Source: an uncultured Methanosarcinales archaeon
GTDB lineage: Archaea > Halobacteriota > Methanosarcinia > Methanotrichales > Methanotrichaceae
Assembly: GCA_937864385.1 (NCBI GenBank)
Contig: CALMJN010000333.1
Span: forward strand, 1 to 5,630
DNA length: 5,630 bases
Direction: 5' to 3'
Part shown: one piece after another, positions 5,204-5,630 of the stretch
Layout of the letters: the number at the start of each line of letters is the position of its first letter
Position numbering within the stretch: position 1 is the first letter of the stretch
Notes under the pieces: model-generated
The model's database searches: none
Seen by the model: the letters and a program-made list of their open reading frames with translations, nothing else
What the model was told of the DNA's origin: nothing
Position numbers and translations under genes: made by a program

Positions 5204-5630
5204 TCATTCGAATTCCAGCAAATTCATTTTCTTGTATGCATCTTTTTCTTCCTTTGTCCCTTTCTTTTCAACATAATTTCTTATTATATCAGCTGTAACA
5301 CCATCGCCCACGGTTCCGACATATCCACCATCACTCCAAAATTCTCCGCCCCATAGCAGTTTCTTAATTTCTGGAAATCTTTTAAAAAACTCTCTTGCGG
5401 TTATGCTCTTTAATATTTGCATCACTTTTGATGGCGCATATTTTGGGGCAGCTCCAATGAAAATGTGAACATGATCGCCATCAGTACCGATAGCGTCAAA
5501 ATCGAAACAATATCGTTTGCCTATTTCGGAACATATAAATTTTATATAATTTATGCGATCTGAATCAATAAGTAGCTTCTTACGATATTTTATGCATAAT
5601 ACCATATGATATCGAATTTTATAAGCACAA
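5204..5630 (-). CDS. tnpA: IS200/IS605-family transposase TnpA, HUH/Y1 type (5' end outside window)
   Basis: This enzyme cuts and rejoins single-stranded element ends through a covalent tyrosine link. The frame is open to the right edge. Eight codons before the ATG at 5605 read CAYKIRYH, and RYHMVLCIKYRKKLL is the typical N-terminal strand, so the true start lies outside and only a few residues should be missing. About 141 codons are visible. Counting from the internal Met, the HUH motif is His45-Val-His47 in GDHVHIFIG. GGEFWSDGGYVGTVGD (86-101) matches the conserved segment before the last helix. Tyr111 in IIRNYVEKKG is the likely nucleophile. The residue four positions after it, commonly Gln in this family (YxxxQ) and involved in metal binding, is Lys115 here. 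No frameshift is seen. The gene is AT-rich compared with the transporter genes. Confidence 0.88.
   Translation of the reverse strand, partial: CAYKIRYHMVLCIKYRKKLLIDSDRINYIKFICSEIGKRYCFDFDAIGTDGDHVHIFIGAAPKYAPSKVMQILKSITAREFFKRFPEIKKLLWGGEFWSDGGYVGTVGDGVTADIIRNYVEKKGTKEEKDAYKKMNLLEFE

Larger units (their letters stand above)
5171..5630 (-). mobile_element. IS200/IS605-type element, right-end portion (continues beyond window)
   Basis: The minus-strand TnpA gene and a possible right-end hairpin behind it define the end of an IS200/IS605-type element that enters from the right edge. The border in this window is only approximate: such elements leave no target duplication and have no terminal inverted repeats, so the end can be fixed only by comparison with another copy. 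Whether it also carries tnpB cannot be seen. It faces the IS110 element tail to tail. Confidence 0.6.

Noticed and set aside
1..5630. CRISPR array, tRNA or rRNA genes.
   Set aside because: No regularly spaced direct repeats and no recognisable tRNA or rRNA sequence were found on either strand.

Overview
The window looks archaeal, most likely from a methanogen of the Methanosarcinales type (Methanothrix/Methanosaeta or a relative). This rests on three things: T-rich tracts after genes rather than bacterial hairpin-plus-T terminators, a TATA-like box in front of the transposon gene, and transposase sequences of a style I associate with those genomes. It is inference, because no rRNA or marker gene is present.

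Layout. (1) Positions 3-608 hold the 3' end of a cysteine-containing, probably secreted protein that I do not recognise. Its reading frame is open to the left edge. (2) Positions 641-3580 hold a complete three-gene ABC importer of the iron-complex/cobalamin (FecBCD/BtuFCD) class: a secreted binding protein, a FecCD-type permease and an ATPase. The permease and ATPase genes overlap by ATGA. The binding protein would capture a metal chelate outside the membrane, the permease dimer would form the channel, and the ATPase dimer would drive import. (3) Just after the ATPase gene sits an IS110-family element of about 1,480 bp (about 3604-5083), with an intact DEDD/serine recombinase gene and a roughly 145-nt structured leader closed by a perfect 12-bp inverted repeat. 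That leader is a good candidate for a bridge RNA. (4) At the right edge, on the minus strand, is the 3' part of an IS200/IS605-type TnpA (HUH, single-tyrosine transposase) with a possible right-end hairpin behind it.

The main result concerns the IS110 insertion site. TCATGC occurs at both ends (3604-3609 and 5084-5089). If the DNA between the copies is removed in silico, the flanks rejoin into a long bulged palindrome. AACATGAT, eight bases after the ATPase stop codon, pairs with ATCATGTT at 5157-5164, and TCATGCG pairs with CGCATGA further in, around a GC-rich core. The element therefore appears to have inserted into a palindrome just downstream of the transporter operon. This fits the known preference of several IS110 elements for palindromic or REP-like targets, and it sets the element ends to within 6 bp.

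The candidate RNA carries short stretches identical or complementary to the sequences at both junctions. Their arrangement does not map simply onto the published IS621 guide layout, so guide assignment is left open.
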